Shown here: positions 23,301-34,419 of the stretch, one piece after another
Layout of the letters: every line of letters starts with the position of its first letter
Numbering within the stretch: position 1 is the first letter of the stretch
Origin: Dryocosmus kuriphilus
Taxonomy: Eukaryota; Arthropoda; Insecta; Hymenoptera; Cynipidae
Length of the DNA: 64,000 nucleotides
Assembly (NCBI GenBank): GCA_038277395.1
Contig: CM076196.1
Span: forward strand, 80,222,286 to 80,286,285
Direction: 5' to 3'
Program-made: the position numbers and the translations under genes
Notes under the pieces: model-generated
The model's input: the letters and a program-made list of their open reading frames with translations, nothing else
Databases searched by the model: none
What the model was told of the DNA's origin: nothing

Positions 23301-25250
23301 AAAATTTTGCACTCAACGATTACAAGTCTTAGACCGTCAGTTAGAAACTTTAAAACTGAGATGAGTCTCTTGAATTTTTATAATAACCAAAATAAGTGCT
23401 GGCGACAGAAATTAAAAAGCAGATATGCATTTAAAATTATATTTCATACACAAGTACTTATTACACTTAAAAAAGTACTTTTTTATCTTATTAAAAGATC
23501 TGTACAATATTGAGTAATAGAAGAAACTATTTCATACTTAGTGCTATGTTGAGCCTACTTTTTAAAATTTCGTTTACTGTAAATAATTTTGATATATAAT
23601 TTAACGCATAGCCTTTTCAAAATCGTTTTTATATTTAGTGAGGAGAGGTGAAGGAGGAGGATGAGGAGAAGGTTGTAATTAAATAAAATACTCAAAATTT
23701 TGCGCTCAACGATTACAATCTTAGACCATTAGTTAGAAACTCTAAAGCTTATAATAACCAAAATGAGTGTGGTTGAATGAAATTAGGAAGTACATACATA
23801 TATATATATATACATTTCAAAAATTACAATTTTTAAACAAGTAATTATTACACATAAAAATCACCTCAGAAACTTTTTAAAAGAACTGTACAATATTGAG
23901 TAATAGAAAAACTATTGCATACTTACTGCTATGCAGGATCTATTTTTTTAAGCTTTCATTCACTGTAAATAATTCTGTTGTCTAATTTGAAGCACAACCT
24001 TTTCGAAATCGTTTTTATATTTAATGAGGAGGATTTAGTTAAATAAAATACTCAAAATGTTGAATTCAATTATCATTACACACCTTAGACCTCTTACATT
24101 TTATAATAATCAAAATGAGTTTGGGTAAAGGAAATGAAGATGTAGACATAAATATTAAAAATTATACTTCATAAACATGTATTCATAATGTTTAAAAACC
24201 AAATAGAATTTAACTTATTAAAAGAACTATAATAGTATAGAGTAATAGAAAAACCTATTGCATACTTAGTACCAAATTGGGTCTATTTTATTAGTTTCTA
24301 TGAATTAGTGAGATAAACTTGTAATCACATATACTATATGTGTTAATTCTACTGTTGGAAATAATAAGCTAGCTTTTAAGCTATTAAAATCAGATACTAA
24401 AAAATTACTTAATGATGTCAGCCCCTCTGATTTCATTAATGCATGATTGAAATTATTTCATCTTTAAGCTATCAAAATCAGCTACTAAAACCATTATTTC
24501 ATAATACCAGCCTCTCTTATTTCATTAATGATTGAAATCATTTTAGTGCATTATTTCTGTTTCCATTTGATTGAGATTGTTAAAGTAACCGTAATCGATC
24601 GACCAACTAAGTCAGCTACATAAACTTTATAATCCCCTGTAAGAAACATTGACATAATCTTTAACACAACAGAGTGATATACTAAGAATCCATTTCACTT
24701 AGCTGAAACACTGCAATAATAATATGCTTAGTGAAGTATTGATGATATTAAAATATGCTATTGTCAACGAAAAAAAAAAAACATATTTTTCTTCAGCCAA
24801 CATTGAACTCTAGTTAAAATTAATCTACTTCAAGGGATAACAATGCAAACTATATTAATAATGAATAGAGTGCGCCGCCATCAACCACGCTGCTTTTCTT
24901 TTATAGTTATCAGTACGTTTCTTTGTATTTTTTAGTAGATGTGAGTTTTCTCTTCTAAATAGATTCGTAATATTGATTCCTGTACTAATTAGATGAAATG
25001 GTTGATTTCTTGCATACTGGTATAAGGCATTTTTTCAATGATATTACACTGTAATTAATCTCAATTAACTATTAAAATGTATGAGCAGGAGAAGGAGGAG
25101 CATTAGGAGCAGAAGGAGGAGGAGAAGGAGGAGGGTAGAATCATTATGTGGTTGAAACAAGTAGTCACTGAAAAATGTTGTATGCAGTTATTGCACACCA
25201 TAAATCATATGCTAGGAGCTATCAAGGACGTGATGAGCCTCTCCTGCACT
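20388..25250. repeat. left arm of the giant inverted repeat
   Basis: The arm holds internal duplications. A segment with ATCTCAAGCACATTTTGAA and a following TTCATGTCCATG block occurs at about 21515-21650 and again at about 22140-22285. A segment of AAAATATCAAAGG type followed by GATGAGTGA-like sequence recurs near 20890, 21090, 21850 and 22450. A short palindrome (GTTTTGTTAAATTACTC and its inverse) lies at 21247-21312. GGAGGA-rich runs lie at 23640-23675 and 25084-25137. Confidence 0.8.
23297..24400. repeat. 350-400-bp tandem units within the left arm
   Basis: Units starting at ACTCAAAATTTTGC-like sequence begin near 23297, 23691 and 24048. Each includes TACTGTAAATAATT and AATCGTTTTTATATTTA blocks. 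Inverted counterparts lie in the right arm around 26285-26460 and 27715-27970. Confidence 0.7.
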
Positions 25251-25331
25251 TAAAAACTAAAATTAATTCATCTTTATCTTTTCATTCTATTTTTCGCTTC
25301 TTAACCTATGATTCCAATTCAGGTTTAACCT

Positions 25332-25625
25332 CTAAGTAAATTCCACAAGTTTCTTTAATAGAGAAGATTGTAGTTTGATTTCTTCCTGAATAGCGGGATC
25401 CTCATCAAGTTTTTTCTGCTTTCGATAAATTGCCTTACTAATCTTGTTAATCTGTTTGTACCTATCTTGAATTGCCTTTATGGCTTCGGGTATCTTTGTA
25501 ATTTGGTGAAAGCCTCTATCATCATCATACACATTATCCTTTGCTATGCAAGAGTATTTCTCGTGTCTTTTCAAATTATCAAGTCTTGAATAAACTCTTG
25601 AGCAATGCGGGCATGTGAAAGTCAT
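25332..25625 (-). CDS. small zinc-finger protein in the core of the giant inverted repeat
   Basis: From ATG 25625 the frame gives 97 residues ending LLKKLVEFT and a stop at 25332. A zinc finger of C-x2-C-x12-H-x4-C type is at the start (CPHC...LKRHEKYSC), the C2HC variant of the classical C2H2 finger. A long, probably helical, charged region follows (residues about 40-97). The open frame extends upstream to 25883, adding a Cys-rich piece (SCNCHSCCD) and Arg runs that are just translated CCT/CTC repeats, so I prefer the inner start. The finger lies entirely in the unpaired core, so it exists once while everything around it exists twice. Such fingers usually bind DNA. I do not recognise the family; an origin in the element itself or in a host gene is equally possible. 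Confidence 0.5.
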   Translation of the reverse strand: MTFTCPHCSRVYSRLDNLKRHEKYSCIAKDNVYDDDRGFHQITKIPEAIKAIQDRYKQINKISKAIYRKQKKLDEDPAIQEEIKLQSSLLKKLVEFT

Positions 25626-25714
25626 TTTATTACTATCACAGCACGAATGGCAATTACAACTAGTGTTGAATTTATATATCCTCCTCCTCCTCCTTCTCCT
25701 CCACCTCCTCCTCC

Positions 25715-28700
25715 TTATAATCCTGCTACTCATCATCATATCTTTGAAAAATCCTAATATATGATTTATTGTGTGCAATAATTGAATACAAAATTTTTCA
25801 GTGACTACTTGTTTCAAACCACATAATGCATCTACCCACCTCCTCCTCCTCCTCGTCCTCATACTCCTCATTCTCTTCCTCATACATCTTTATAGTTAAT
25901 TGAGGTTAATTTCAGTGTTAATATCATTGAAAAAATTCCTTATAACAGTATGCAAGAAATCAACCATTTCATCTGATTAGTACAAGAATCAATATTACCA
26001 ATAGTTTGCTGGTGGCGCACCCTATTCATTATTAATCTAGTTTGCCTTGTTATCATTTGAAGCAGATTAATTTTAACCAGAGTTCAATGTTGGCTGAAGA
26101 AAAATATATTTTTTTCATTGATACAAGCGTATTTTTATATCACCAATACTTCACTAAGCATGTTATTATTGCCGTGTTTCAGTTAAGTGAATTGGGTTTT
26201 TAGTATATTACTCTATTGCGTTAAAGATTAGTTCAATTTTTCTTACAGGGGATTATAAAGTTTATGTAGCACACTCATTTTGGTTATTATAAGTTTTCGA
26301 GTTTCTACCTGATGATCTAAGGCTTGTAATCGTTGAGCGAAAAATTTTGAGTATTTTATTTAATTACAATCTCCTCTTCATCCTCCTCCTTCACCCCTCC
26401 TCACTAAATATAAAAACGATTTTGAAAAGGCTATGCGTTAAATTAGATATCACAATTATTTACAATAAACGAAATTTAAAAAATTTGGCCGCTTCGCGGG
26501 CACAATCTCATCGCGCGCTTCGCGCTCGGATGTTTTTGGTCATTGCACATCGTACTCGGTATTCGTTACGTGGGTCTTAAAATGTCAAAACACCTACTTT
26601 CAATGAGATTATTACATTTGAATTTTTTATTAAAAATGATAAAAGAAATTATTTTACTTAAGGCTCTATCGCCCTTAAGGAATACATTCTCATCATGATA
26701 CTCGCGCTTCGCGCTCAATAATTACATTTTTTTTTAAAACACATTGTAGATTGGTGAAGTTTTTTTGTGATTTTACAAATTTTCACAGTGCAGGATTTCG
26801 ATTCTTAAAAGTAAAACGATGAGTCTTATAAATAAATTTTGTACCTCTTTCCAAGGTGAACAATTCTGATTGTTAATATTTTCTTATATCTTGCATAGTT
26901 TTGCTGAAAAGTGGTTTTCTTTATATTTCATAACATATTTCACGAATAACTCAAAAACTACGCGTCTGTTCAAAAAAATTTTACAGTACAAATTTGTAGA
27001 TTTTTTTGAGGTGAACAACTTTGTTTATTATCACTTTTTTCGTATCATGCATACTTTAGCAGGAAATCCGAATTCTTTATTTTTAATAACGTTTTCTCGA
27101 TTAAACCAAAAATCGTGCATTTTATCAAAAAATGGTTAGTACAAAACTTGTAGATCTGTTTGAGTTGACAAACTTTTTGTATCATCATTTTTTCTTATCT
27201 TGAATGTTTTGGCAGGAAACCACAGTTTCTTAATTTTTTAACAACGTTTTCTTGATTAAAACAGAACCGTGCATTTTATCAAAAAATGGTTAAAATAAAA
27301 TTTGTAGATTTTTTTGAGATGAACAATTTTACTTTCAACCGTTTTTTTTGTATCTGACATAGTTTAGACGTAAAATGGATTTTTTGATTTTGTGAAAACC
27401 GTTCTTGATGCATAAAACCATAACCACTTGTCAAAAGCCGCTGGTTAACGAACTCGCCCTTTCTTTTTACGCGTTAAAAAAGTGTGCCAAAAGGCAATCC
27501 AATCCGATTAGTCCTTCGAAAATTATCGTGGGAAGAGGCGACAACGACAACGACCACGACTACAATCACAACACACAGACACCGTCGTAAAACATGTTCT
27601 TTCGGATTCAGGGGGTCACGAGACGTCGAGATTTCATGAAATCTGCGAAAGTCATTTTTCACATAAAACTAATACCTTGTCCTTGAGATGAGAATGTAAA
27701 AACTAGACTCAGCATAGCACTGAGTATGAAATAGTTTTTTTCTATTACTGAATATTGTACAGTTCTTTCAATAAGTCAAAAAAAGTACTTTTTAAGTTTA
27801 ATAAGTACTTGTTTATGAAATATAATTTAAAATACATATCCACTTTTTAATTTGTTCCACCAGCACTCATTTTGGTTATTATAAAAATTCAAGAGACTCA
27901 TCTCAGTTTTAGAGTTTCAAACTAACGGTCTAAGGCTTGTAATCGTTGAGTGCAAAATTTTGTGTATTTTATTTAAGTCTTATATATTGTAATATTTTTT
28001 TCACACTGCGTACTGCACTTTCTTAAACACAGAAATCTTCTGCAATAGTTCCAACTATAAACTCTTTCATTCATTGAAACTGCTTCATTAAAAACGTTGA
28101 TCGGTATACAGGTTGAGTTATTTCAATACAATGAATGTAGAGTTTGGAATTAAAATGAGAAGTATGATTACTTTAATTAAGTTTGTTCAACTGATCCACT
28201 GCACCATATAGTATAGTATAGTGCGGTATATTGTAGTCAGCTTGACTTTTTATAATTTCAGGTTTATTTTACTAGAGTTCACACGCGATTGCATGCCTGC
28301 AAATTACATCACTCTCATGTACGTTACCATATGTTTATATTTGCATTAGACCGTCCTCTCTTAATGTATCAAAGATTTTGAGTAAATATATTCCTTCTCG
28401 ATTCACTCTTCGATTTTTATTGGTAAACACACTATTTAAACACTTTAAAACTATGTTATAGCATTTGAGGAATATGTTGTAATATTTTTAAAGAATTTTG
28501 TAAAACGTAAGACTTATGTTGATCGGTCTTGATTTTATCAACAAATTAAAGGTTTATATACTCCATATGTATGCATCATTCATCTCTAGTTATTTATTTA
28601 CTTTTTCATTAACTAATTCCTTAGTGGATTTCCTTTGATATTTTCTAACAGGAAGCTGACGTTATATTTTCAAACAATTGGTCAAAAACCTAAGTCTTAC

Positions 28701-31053
28701 ATTGGTTGGGTTTAAAATTTATAAGCAAATAAATTGTTTTAAAAATTTTATAGTTGTGCTTCACTCACTTAGCATCATCTCTCTATTAATTCCTTAGTGT
28801 TATCCCTTTGATCTTTACTAAGAGACGATTTTCAACAATTATTTAATAAAATTATATTGTAGTAATTTATCTTGAAAAGTGTAATACCAAGAGTTGGTTA
28901 AACATGAAACACCTATTTTAATGTCTAAAATTATGTAACGCGATGAAAAATGTTAAAATCACATGACTTGTTATCTCTGATCAATATGTAGGAAGGACTT
29001 TAAATTATTTCTACATATTTTGAACAGTACAATTGCTCTTCTAATTAATTTTTTATTTAGCATAGACATGAACCATTTATTCCCAAGAATCATATTATTA
29101 ACATTACAAATTTTCAAATGTGTTTGAGATACTTGTAAAACATTTGAAATAATTGCAATAATTATTCAAATAGGTGGGACTGCGACATTATTTAATAATA
29201 TTTCTAGTATTTTCAGTAGCTCATCAATAAATATAAACATGTTTTTGAGAAAGCTTATACACCAAATTGGGTAGCAGAATTATTTACAGTAAATCAAATA
29301 AGAAATATTGAATCAATTAATTTTGTATATTGTATAAGTAAGCATAACTCATCTCCATTTATATCTTTTGCTTTTTCGCTAAATAATTCTTTCGCAGATT
29401 TCCTTTTGATATTTTCTAACAGGAAGCTGACATCATGTTTTCAAAGAATTGGTCAAATGAGTAAGTCTAACATTGGTTAGGCTTAAAATTTATATGCAAA
29501 TAAATTGTTTAAAAATTTCATAGCTGTATTTCACTCATTTAACATCAACTCTTTATTAATTCTTTAATGTTCTCCCTTTTAACCTTACTAAAAGAGGATT
29601 TTCACAATTATTTAATAAAATTTTATTGTAGTAGTTTATCTTGAAAAAAGGAGTAGTTTTTCTTGAAAGGAAAGACTTTAAATTATTTCTGCATAATTAG
29701 AACTTTACAAATGTTCTTCTAATTTTTTTTATTTAGCATGGATATGAACCCTTTTTCCCAAGAATCATATTACTGACATTACGAAATTTCAAAATGTGCT
29801 TGAGATACTGGTAAAACGCTTTACTGGAATCTTCTTTAGTCTATCTACTATAAATCCCCATGAAAAAAATATATATATACCTTCAAATAATTTAATACAT
29901 CACACCATCCACGCAACGCTCTTATATCTTTCACAGCATATTATATTGCAATATTTGTGGCACAATTTCTATGAAAAAGATTATCACACAAACGCTGGAC
30001 TTACATTTTGTTAAATTACTCTAAAAAATAAAATGTCTAATATCTAGAATCCATTTACAGATAAGAACAAAAAAAAAAAAAAAAAAAAACGTACGCGCTA
30101 CGTTTTACTTTAGGTATTAGGCATTTGACTTTTTCTGAGTAATTTAACAAAACGTATTACCGGTCGTATATGAATTCAAACTTTATGGTGATATCAATGG
30201 AAAACGTACGGCATACGTTAGATGCTCTTATCTATAAATGGAGTGTTTTATACATTCTATAAATATGTGACACGCGTCTGACATCATCTCTTTGATATTT
30301 TTATTAATAAATTCCTTATCACTTCTTTCTTTTGATCTTTAAACGACAAACGAACTCTACCAATAAATATAATGCGATTAGACTGATTTGAAAGTATGTG
30401 ACTCGAAGAGCAGGTAAGATGACATGTTGGGTGTTCTCCAGTTTCGTTAAGAAATGGATTGTTTAAATATTCAATCATTATGCGTCACTCGTTAAACCTC
30501 GTTTCCTTGATGTTTTTAATAAGAAATTCCTTAGCGCTTTTCCTTTGATATTTTGCCGACAGGAAGCTGACGTCATATTTATAAAACGTTGTGCATTCGT
30601 CGGACGGTCTTTGCTCTTATTGATAAATAGATTGTCTGAGAGAGGGGGAGGGCAAGTTGCTTACGCCAAATTCGTTTCTCGCAATTGCGCATTATAATTA
30701 ATAATGTTATCGAGATCATTTTATAAGCTTAGCATTAACATAAACCACCTTAGCTGCTGATGTAGGTAACGGACGGTAACAGGAATATGTATTTAGAACC
30801 GGCCTTTAAAATTTTTGTCTAATTTCTTATGATTTTTTCTTATTTTTATCACAAAAGTATAATATGATATGTATATTTATATTTAACAGAGATGGGAAAC
30901 TTGATTAGACTTGCATGAAAATATGCAATATTGCGTCATCTATCAGAATTCTTTGTAACTTGATACCATTGTTTACGTTAAATTTCTGGAAAGTGGGGTT
31001 AAGTCCTGTTTGAACTTGCCTGAAAATATGTAATATGACGTCATCTCTCAAGA
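25715..31053. repeat. right arm of the giant inverted repeat
   Basis: This is the inverted partner of 20388-25250. It differs by an inserted repeat-family copy (26482-27700), a 21-base A run (30069-30089) where the left arm has a short A run, and scattered substitutions and small indels. Confidence 0.8.
26482..27700 (+). mobile_element. copy 1 of the GC-palindrome repeat family, inserted in the right arm
   Basis: It begins GGCCGCTTCGCGGGCAC and ends ATGAGAATGTAAAAA, the two characteristic ends of the family also found at 39730-44710 and 58458-60989. The left arm of the giant repeat lacks it: the sequence either side of the insertion joins up there, near 23540-23575. Internal features are palindromes of CGCGCTTCGCGCTCG type, an array of roughly 140-bp units with ATCAAAAAATGGTTAAAA, and a GACAACGAC-like microsatellite. 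There is no coding capacity. Confidence 0.75.
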
Positions 31054-31374
31054 ATTCAGTGGATCCAGAACCGGCCCTGTACCTCTACTAATTCAAAGAA
31101 ATGTCATACAAATTTGTACAGTTCTAGCAAAGTTCTACAAAAAATCCCTCTTGCTCTTTTGAAATATCTTGCAGTGTTTACGTGCAAATGTCATCGAAAC
31201 TGATCAACATCTGGTTACCAATAATAGGTCACTCATTGTACCACGTGACATAAATTCTGCCGCCACTTCACATAACCTAAAATGTAATAATCTATTCTGT
31301 TGTACTGTTCCGTTGTTGAAAATGTTTTCTACTGAAAAGTTATTATTTTAAAAAATGTAACCGATTTTCGAAAA

Positions 31375-31408
31375 TTTGATCCCTCAACAATTTTTTCGAG
31401 GGATCAAA
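31375..31408. other. perfect short hairpin
   Basis: TTTGATCCCTC and its exact inverse GAGGGATCAAA enclose a 12-base loop. Confidence 0.8.
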
Positions 31409-31570
31409 ATAACATCTTGTGATTTATTAAAATGTTTTAGTCTCTTTTGAGATAAAATGTCAAATAACCATGACTCTACTTCGTATTTTTGAAGGTAAAA
31501 ATTTTTTATTTCCAAAAATTTTGTTTCTTATAATAACATTTTTAACACTATATTATAGTTTTATGTAGAC

Positions 31571-31608
31571 CTGAGGAAGACCCACAGTCTAAGGGTTGAA
31601 ACGTAGTC
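31571..31608 (+). ncRNA. hammerhead-like motif in a Penelope-like tail remnant
   Basis: CTGAGGA is followed by a GACCC...GGGTT hairpin, then GAAAC, a GTA triloop and GTC. These are the core blocks of a hammerhead ribozyme with a minimal stem III. One unpaired base precedes stem II and stem I is weak, so activity is doubtful. The same arrangement occurs in the two larger Penelope-like elements. Confidence 0.35.
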
Positions 31609-31689
31609 GATTTTTAATAAATATTGACAATTACATGAAGATGGAAATTGTTTTTTTCAACATGATCGTAAGACCGAAATAATTATTTT

Positions 31690-32450
31690 GAAAAGTTTAT
31701 GAAAAAAACTTTCAAAATCCTAATTAAATTTACGAGATAAAACTTGAAAACGCAATTTTCAAGGGAAAAAAATATTTTCCCAGCTTCAACAATGGTTTAG
31801 CCCACAATAAACTGACATAATCCCTTCCTTATATATGCAGATATTTTTTTAAATATTGGAATATTATAATTTCTTCGAATTTTGAAAACATGAAAAGAAG
31901 TTTTTCTGGAAGTTCCCACCCTTTTTATTGTTTCTATTTTTAAAAAGAAATGTCTGCGTACACAAGGAAGGCATCCTATCATTTTCATGCAGCATTTTTG
32001 AGGCCAGGAGTATATTTTTCTGTAGAACTGCTCTAGGTATACAAATTTGCATCTTTTTTTTGTTCTTATCTTTAATTGTTCTAGAGAAAAATGGGAAAAT
32101 TCGATTTTATGAAAAAAAATTCTATTGGCCTCATAAATGGTTTGGCTCGCATGTAACTCACAAAACCTTATAGACGTGCAAATTGAACAAAAATATGTCA
32201 GAAATAAAAAAGGTGGGGTTTTTGTGAAGATAAGCCTTTTACAATTTCAAAAAAAACTGTGCCGTTTTGTCAATTTTGAACCTTTTAAACATTTTTCGAA
32301 TGATTTCGAAAGAGGACGATAAGCCTCATCAGAATCTGGAAAAGGTCTTAAAATATTTTAATTTGGTCAAAAATTATACGTTTTCAGAGAAAAAATTGCG
32401 TTTTTTTTTTAAAGATACTTCAAACTTCGAATACTCATAATTTTGTATAA
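31690..32450. repeat. diverged dispersed repeat
   Basis: Related sequence occurs inverted at about 19905-20125 (the GAGGACGATAAGCCTCATCAG region) and more distantly at 38030-38260. No ends or coding sequence can be defined. Open frames of 60-80 residues are incidental. Confidence 0.45.
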
Positions 32451-33507
32451 AAGATGTATTTTGAAAATCAGAAAAGTAACGTGTCGCCTAATTTCCTCTG
32501 CAAAAGAACATCTTTTTTTATTAAGAGATTGAACGATTGAAGTGTACGTACCTTTCCGATTTGAAATGGATTCGGGCTCAAGATTTTTTTTGATACCTCA
32601 AATACATTTATTAGAAGATTGTCTTAAATTTTCTCTTATTCTTCATGTTGACTTGAGTGAAACTTTTTCTGACAACTGGAACAGTTTTTCTCTTAAAAGG
32701 ATGTTCTTAATGGGGATGTGCTTATTTCCAAGGCCGCTGTTTATTGTGTAGCATCGTCTGTAGCCATCAGTTATCTCGGCACGACTCCGAATATTAAAAT
32801 GGCGCGGTATGACAAGTTAATCTCTTAACGCCGAAAGGGTAGTTAGGAGAAAGTCGGTGGCTCGAGGTAGAATGGGGAGAATGGGATACGTTTCTAGCGA
32901 GCCACGATGTATCTTCAAGCTTTCCATGCTTCTACAAATTCCAGGGCTGGCTTATTGTTCTTCAACAATAGGGCACCAAAAAAATCCCAAACCAATAAAT
33001 AAACGTTGCAAAAATCAACAGAAATTTGTTAAAGCAGCTGCAATCATTGCAAGTATAACTATGCTCATTCCTTGAAAATTTTTTTTTCTTACAACAGAAA
33101 TGCTTGTTTAATAATAATAATTATATTCGTGGATGCTAAAAGAAAATTGGTTTGAAGCTGATGCTGTTCCTTTAGTGTACATTGTTCTTTAATATTCACC
33201 CTTTAAAAATGAGTGATTTTCAAAATTAGTTTACCATAATTTAACTGAAGATCAGTAGATTGCTGTCAATTTGAAAATATAGCATTTTATGGGGTCGTAT
33301 GTTCAGCAAAGTTCAACAAATTTTTGCTTTAGAGATTTGAAGATTTTTATGCAAAATACAATGTGTGTAGAAGAAGATATAAACAGAACGCAGCAGTTAA
33401 GTAAAAATAGGCAAATCATTTGTAAATTATATTGAGAAGTATTACTGTAGAAAGTTCTATAAAGACAAAGTGGAGAAGCAGAAGGAATTCGAAGATGTGA
33501 GAAATAT

Positions 33508-34399
33508 AAGGTAGGAGAGAGTATACAGGCACAGTTGTAAATTTAGGCAATAGAGGAAACGGGTAAAGAGTGTCAAAATGTAAAAGAGGAGGAGGAAGAG
33601 GAAAAATTGAACGATTAGGATATAGGTAGTCGAATATTAGTAAAAAAGTCTAGGGAAGAAAAAGTGGTTATTTAAATCATGAAAAAGAAAGGGAAAGATT
33701 AAAGACAATCGTAAAAAATTTATGGAGAGAAGATGTAATTTCACGAAGATGGAATAATGGCTGAGATGAAGAAACATATAACAGTGAGAAGGAAAGGAAA
33801 AACAAATATGAAGATGTGAGGAACATGAGTGCAGAAGGGAGGTATGGAAACATAGTAAGAGTATTATAGAGAAAGATGGATGGTACAAGGGAAAAGATCA
33901 AAGTTAGAGAAGATTTTTTCAGTAGTTAGGGAAGGTGCAAGTCCGTCCCTCTTGCAATGGACTTGCACCTTCCCTAACTACTGAAAAAATCTTCTCTAAC
34001 TTTGATCTTTTCCCTTGTACCATCCATCTTTCTCTATAATACTCTTACTATGTTTCAATACCTCCCTTCTGTACCCATGTTCCTCACATCTTCAAATTTG
34101 TTTTTCCTTTCCTTCTCACTGTTATATGTTTCTTCATCTCAACCATTATTCCATTTTTATGAAATTACATCTCCTCTCCAGAAATTTTTTACGATTTTCT
34201 TTAATCTTTCCCTTTCTTCTTAATGACGAAATAACCACTTTTCTTCCCTAGCCTTTTTTACTAACATTCGACTACCTATGTCCTAATCGTTCAATTCTTT
34301 CTCTTCCTCCTCCTCTTTTACATTTTGACGCTCTTTAGCCGTTTCCTCTATTGCCTAAATTTACAACTATACCTGTATACTCTCTCCTACCTTATATTA
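33508..34399. repeat. long near-perfect hairpin, arms about 440 bp
   Basis: Arms at about 33508-33944 and 33959-34399 are inverted copies with few differences. The apex reads GTGCAAGTCC, a 14-base loop, then GGACTTGCAC. The left arm is strongly purine-rich. Mirrored open frames (for example 33677-33901 minus and 34002-34223 plus) give the same peptide because they are the same sequence. A transcript through it would fold into long double-stranded RNA. Confidence 0.9.
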
Positions 34400-34419
34400 A
34401 TATAATCTCCCCTTTTACA

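Larger units (their letters stand above)
20388..31053. mobile_element. giant inverted repeat, about 10.7 kb, with a zinc-finger ORF at its centre
   Basis: Sequence from 20388 inward is matched by the reverse complement of sequence from 31053 inward. The outer ends read CTTGAGAGATGACGTCATAT (left) and its near-inverse ending GACGTCATCTCTCAAG (right). The arms match through many landmarks, for example the block around GCTAAGGTGGTTTATGTTAA at about 20690 and its inverse at about 30740, and the block around 24890 with its inverse near 26010. The arms meet around an unpaired core of roughly 460 bp (about 25250-25715). The right arm is longer mainly because of an inserted repeat (26482-27700). Identity looks around 80-90% by eye. 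No transposase was recognised. It may be an outsized foldback transposon or an inverted segmental duplication. Confidence 0.85.
31054..33500. other. no gene; dispersed repeats
   Basis: The stretch holds a short hairpin (31375-31408), a Penelope-like tail motif (31571-31608) and a diverged repeat at about 31690-32450. 32740-33080 is slightly GC-richer with no supported exon. Confidence 0.4.

Noticed and set aside
25626..25883. Upstream Arg-rich extension of the zinc-finger ORF
   Set aside because: Mostly translated CCT/CTC repeats from the arm edge; the inner ATG is a simpler start, although the Cys-rich piece could be real.
33637..34251. Mirrored 73-83-residue open frames
   Set aside because: The same sequence read twice from the two arms of a hairpin.
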